64,000 bases of DNA from Nocardioides pantholopis (lineage in GTDB: Bacteria > Actinomycetota > Actinomycetes > Propionibacteriales > Nocardioidaceae), in the NCBI RefSeq assembly GCF_003710085.1, contig NZ_CP033324.1, forward strand, positions 1,488,001 through 1,552,000. The letters are read 5' to 3'. The notes under the pieces were generated by a model that had not been told where the DNA came from, did no database searches, and worked only from the letters and a program-made list of their open reading frames with translations. The position numbers and the translations under genes are program-made. Below, piece after piece: positions 61,735-64,000 of this stretch (position 1 is the stretch's first letter; the number at the start of each line of letters is the position of its first letter).

Positions 61735-61784
61735 ACCGGGAACCTCCCGGGCGACCCGCCCCCGATCGCGACGCCAGCGCGCGA

Positions 61785-61790
61785 TAGTGT
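61785..61790 (+). promoter_or_regulatory. -10 box (TAGTGT) for ctaC
   Basis: TAGTGT about 40 bp before ctaC. The short leader carries AGGAAGG about 9 nt before GTG 61831. Confidence 0.45.
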
Positions 61791-61830
61791 TTGGGCCTAT
61801 TCGAGTTCGTCCAAGAGGAAGGCTCAGACG

Positions 61831-62754
61831 GTGAGTCTGCAATCCCCCAGGCGCGGAACCACCGGTGCCGTACGCCGGGTCCTCCTGCCCATTGCGCTCG
61901 GCGCCGGCGCCCTCGCGCTCGCCGGCTGTTCATCGCAGTCCCGAGGCGAGTGGGAGCGGCTGGCGATGCCCGAGCCTGCCACCGAGCAGGGCGAGCACAC
62001 CCTCAGCCTGTGGCAGGGAGCCTGGACCGCCGCGCTCCTCGTCGGCCTGCTGGTCTGGGGCCTGATCTTCTTCGTGGTCTGGCGCTACCGGCGCCGCCGC
62101 GCCGACGAGATCCCGGTCCAGACGCGCTACAACCTGCCGCTGGAGATCTTCTACACGATCGCCCCGATCCTGATGGTCGTGGTGTTCTTCTCCCACACCA
62201 TCAAGACCCAGAACGAGGTGCTCCACGAGTCCGCGGAGCCGGACAACGTCATCGAGGTCACCGCCCAGCAGTGGTCGTGGACGTTCAACTACGGCGTCGG
62301 CAAGATCGACTACGCCAACGTCGACGACCCGGCGGACGACAAGTTCCCCTACGCCGAGTACGCCAGCGTGGTCGGGGACGCCTCGACCATCCCGACGCTC
62401 TACCTGCCCGTCGGTGAGACCATCCGGTTCAACCTGCACTCGCCCGACGTCATCCACGACTTCGGCGTGCCCGGGTTCCTGATGAAGATGGACGTCATCC
62501 CCGGCCGGGTGAACCACTTCGAGATCACCCCGAAGAGCGAGGGGACCTACGCCGGCAAGTGCTACGAGCTGTGCGGTGTCTACCACTCGCGCATGTTGTT
62601 CAACGTCGAGATCGTGAGCCCCGAGGAGTACGACGCGTACGTCGAGAGCCTCGCCGCGCAGCGAGTGAGCGACGGCCCGCTGCTCGGAGGAGAGAACTCC
62701 GACACGCAGACGGGTCTCGTCACCGAGGAAGACCCTGAGGGAGAAGGTAATTGA
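61831..62754 (+). CDS. ctaC: Cytochrome c oxidase subunit II
   Basis: Copper-A subunit of the aa3 terminal oxidase. The 307-residue protein has a lipoprotein-type signal with lipobox LALAGC, two transmembrane helices (about 70-95 and 110-132), and an extracytoplasmic cupredoxin domain. The CuA ligands are in [12 protein letters not shown] (Cys244, Cys248, His252, Met255). [10 protein letters not shown] is the aromatic electron-entry patch. The stop overlaps ctaD. Confidence 0.95.
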   Translation: MSLQSPRRGTTGAVRRVLLPIALGAGALALAGCSSQSRGEWERLAMPEPATEQGEHTLSLWQGAWTAALLVGLLVWGLIFFVVWRYRRRRADEIPVQTRYNLPLEIFYTIAPILMVVVFFSHTIKTQNEVLHESAEPDNVIEVTAQQWSWTFNYGVGKIDYANVDDPADDKFPYAEYASVVGDASTIPTLYLPVGETIRFNLHSPDVIHDFGVPGFLMKMDVIPGRVNHFEITPKSEGTYAGKCYELCGVYHSRMLFNVEIVSPEEYDAYVESLAAQRVSDGPLLGGENSDTQTGLVTEEDPEGEGN

Positions 62755-64000
62755 CCACGACGGCAGCACGAGTCGTCTCCGTCCCGGCGCGTAAGCCGCT
62801 GGGCCGAGAGCTCGTCAAGATCATGACGACGACCGATCACAAGCTGATCGGCAAGCTCTACCTCGGCACTGCGTTCATCTGGTTCCTGATCGGCGGCGTC
62901 ATGGCGCTGGTCATCCGCACCGAGCTCGCGTTCCCGGGCAGTCAGGTCGTCAACGACGAGCTGTACAACCAGCTGTTCACCATGCACGGCACGATCATGC
63001 TGCTGCTGTTCGCAACGCCGCTGTTCTTCGGCTTCGCCAACGTGATCATGCCGCTGCAGATCGGCGCGCCCGACGTGGCGTTCCCGCGGATGAACATGCT
63101 CAGCTACTGGCTGTACCTGTTCGGCGGGCTGATCGCGGCCTCCGGCTTCCTCACCCCGCAGGGTGCTGCCGACTTCGGCTGGTTCGCCTACACGCCGCTC
63201 TCCGACGCCGTGCGCTCCCCGGGCGTGGGTGGCGACCTGTGGATCATGGGCCTCTACCTCGCCGGTATCGGCACGATCCTCGGTGCCGTCAACTTCATCA
63301 CCACGATCATCTGCATGCGGGCGCCGGGCATGACCATGTTCCGGATGCCGCTGTTCACCTGGAACGCGCTGATCACCAGCCTGCTGGTGCTGATCGCGTT
63401 CCCGATCCTCGGTGGCGCGCTGCTCTCCCTGGAGGCCGACCGGCAGCTCGGGGCGCACGTCTTCGACACCGCCACGGGCGGCCCGATCCTCTGGCAGCAC
63501 CTGTTCTGGTTCTTCGGCCACCCGGAGGTCTACATCATCGCGCTGCCGTTCTTCGGCATCGCGACCGAGATCCTGCCGGTCTTCAGCCGCAAGCCGATCT
63601 TCGGCTACGTCGGCCTGGTCGGCGCGACGCTCGGCATCGCGATCCTCTCGGTCGCCGTGTGGGCCCACCACATGTTCGTCACCGGCGCGGTCGACCTGCC
63701 GTTCTTCTCCGGCATGACGTTCCTGATCGCGGTGCCAACAGGAGTGAAGTTCTTCAACTGGATCGGAACAATGTGGGGAGGGTCCCTATCGTTCGACACT
63801 CCCATGCTGTGGACGATCGGCTTCCTCACGACCTTCCTGTTCGGTGGCCTGACCGGCATCATCCTGGCCAGCCCGCCGCTGGACTTCCACGTCACCGACT
63901 CCTACTTCGTGGTCGCGCACTTCCACTACGTCGTCTTCGGCACCGTGGTGTTCGCGATGTTCGCCGGGTTCTTCTTCTGGTGGCCGAAGTTCACCGGTCG
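62751..64000 (+). CDS. ctaD: Cytochrome c oxidase subunit I, 3' end missing
   Basis: Haem-copper catalytic subunit; the first 416 codons are in the window. The frame starts at TTG 62751 overlapping the ctaC stop, with GAGGGAGAAGG just upstream; an ATG 24 codons later is the alternative. The protein reads [20 protein letters not shown], then the low-spin haem ligand in FTMHGTIML (near 79), the CuB ligands in [14 protein letters not shown] with the cross-linked Tyr (near 257-261), the His pair in VWAHHMFV, and the haem a3/a ligands in VAHFHYV near 390. Confidence 0.96.
   Translation, partial: MTTTAARVVSVPARKPLGRELVKIMTTTDHKLIGKLYLGTAFIWFLIGGVMALVIRTELAFPGSQVVNDELYNQLFTMHGTIMLLLFATPLFFGFANVIMPLQIGAPDVAFPRMNMLSYWLYLFGGLIAASGFLTPQGAADFGWFAYTPLSDAVRSPGVGGDLWIMGLYLAGIGTILGAVNFITTIICMRAPGMTMFRMPLFTWNALITSLLVLIAFPILGGALLSLEADRQLGAHVFDTATGGPILWQHLFWFFGHPEVYIIALPFFGIATEILPVFSRKPIFGYVGLVGATLGIAILSVAVWAHHMFVTGAVDLPFFSGMTFLIAVPTGVKFFNWIGTMWGGSLSFDTPMLWTIGFLTTFLFGGLTGIILASPPLDFHVTDSYFVVAHFHYVVFGTVVFAMFAGFFFWWPKFTG

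Noticed and set aside
1..64000. CRISPR arrays, prophage, transposase or integrase islands
   Set aside because: No regularly spaced direct repeats, no transposase motifs, and the only tyrosine recombinase is housekeeping XerC in its conserved position.
1..64000. tRNA or rRNA genes
   Set aside because: I found no cloverleaf-like segment with a T-loop and CCA end in the intergenic regions; the gaps are short and filled by promoters and hairpins.

Overview
The window is a contiguous, very GC-rich (roughly 70 percent or more) stretch of an actinobacterial chromosome. Codon third positions are almost all G or C, many genes start with GTG, and many start codons lie directly behind a TANNNT -10 hexamer. 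The gene order from lepB-rnhB through rpsB-tsf, pyrH-frr-cdsA, dxr-rseP-ispG-GNAT, proS, rimP-nusA-ylxR-infB, rbfA-truB-ribF, rpsO-pnp-M16 to dapB follows the order I recall for Mycobacterium tuberculosis (Rv2903c down to Rv2773c). The accessory genes and protein style point to a Nocardioides-like member of the Propionibacteriales. That placement is inference. No tRNA, rRNA, CRISPR array, prophage or insertion sequence was recognised.

Layout. 1-6.5 kb: signal peptidase I (cut by the left edge), RNase HII, DUF2469, YraN, ComM, DprA and XerC, then an M23-like protein on the minus strand. 6.7-13.3 kb: the rpsB-tsf-pyrH-frr-cdsA translation and lipid block, separated by GC-rich hairpins, then two small proteins and rlmN. 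13.3-14.8 kb: minus-strand RIO kinase and SnoaL-like genes. 14.9-25.1 kb: M1 peptidase, isoprenoid genes dxr and ispG around the site-2 protease, a GNAT, proS, a CoA-transferase-type enzyme and a HAD protein. 25.4-34 kb: a ferritin-like DUF4439 pair divergent from rimP-nusA, then ylxR, infB, rbfA, truB and ribF. 35-42.5 kb: divergent ptsH and ptsI, a Tat-exported sulfite-oxidase-type enzyme, a two-component system and a divergent MMPL pump. 42.7-49.6 kb: rpsO, pnp with a long structured leader, an M16 peptidase, a SatD/HTH plus membrane-protein pair, a methyltransferase and dapB. 49.8-57.4 kb: a lipoprotein, AzlCD, a GNAT, an aldo/keto reductase, a DMT permease, DUF3043, and a PspA-PspAA-HtpX-PspAB envelope-stress cluster. 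57.5-64 kb: a GNAT divergent from glycerate kinase, an IscA/ErpA-type protein, a PfkB kinase, and the start of the cytochrome oxidase locus (ctaC, and ctaD cut by the right edge).

Most of the window is conserved core genome. The items most worth a second look are non-coding or broken: the apparent remnant of a cysteine desulfurase/TusA fusion gene between pfkB and ctaC; a 22-codon ORF with a strong Shine-Dalgarno coupled to pyrH; a 20-bp hairpin between infB and rbfA whose 3' arm is present twice; an operator-like palindrome in front of the SatD/HTH gene; a palindromic -10 shared by two divergent leaderless genes; and about 20 leaderless promoters.
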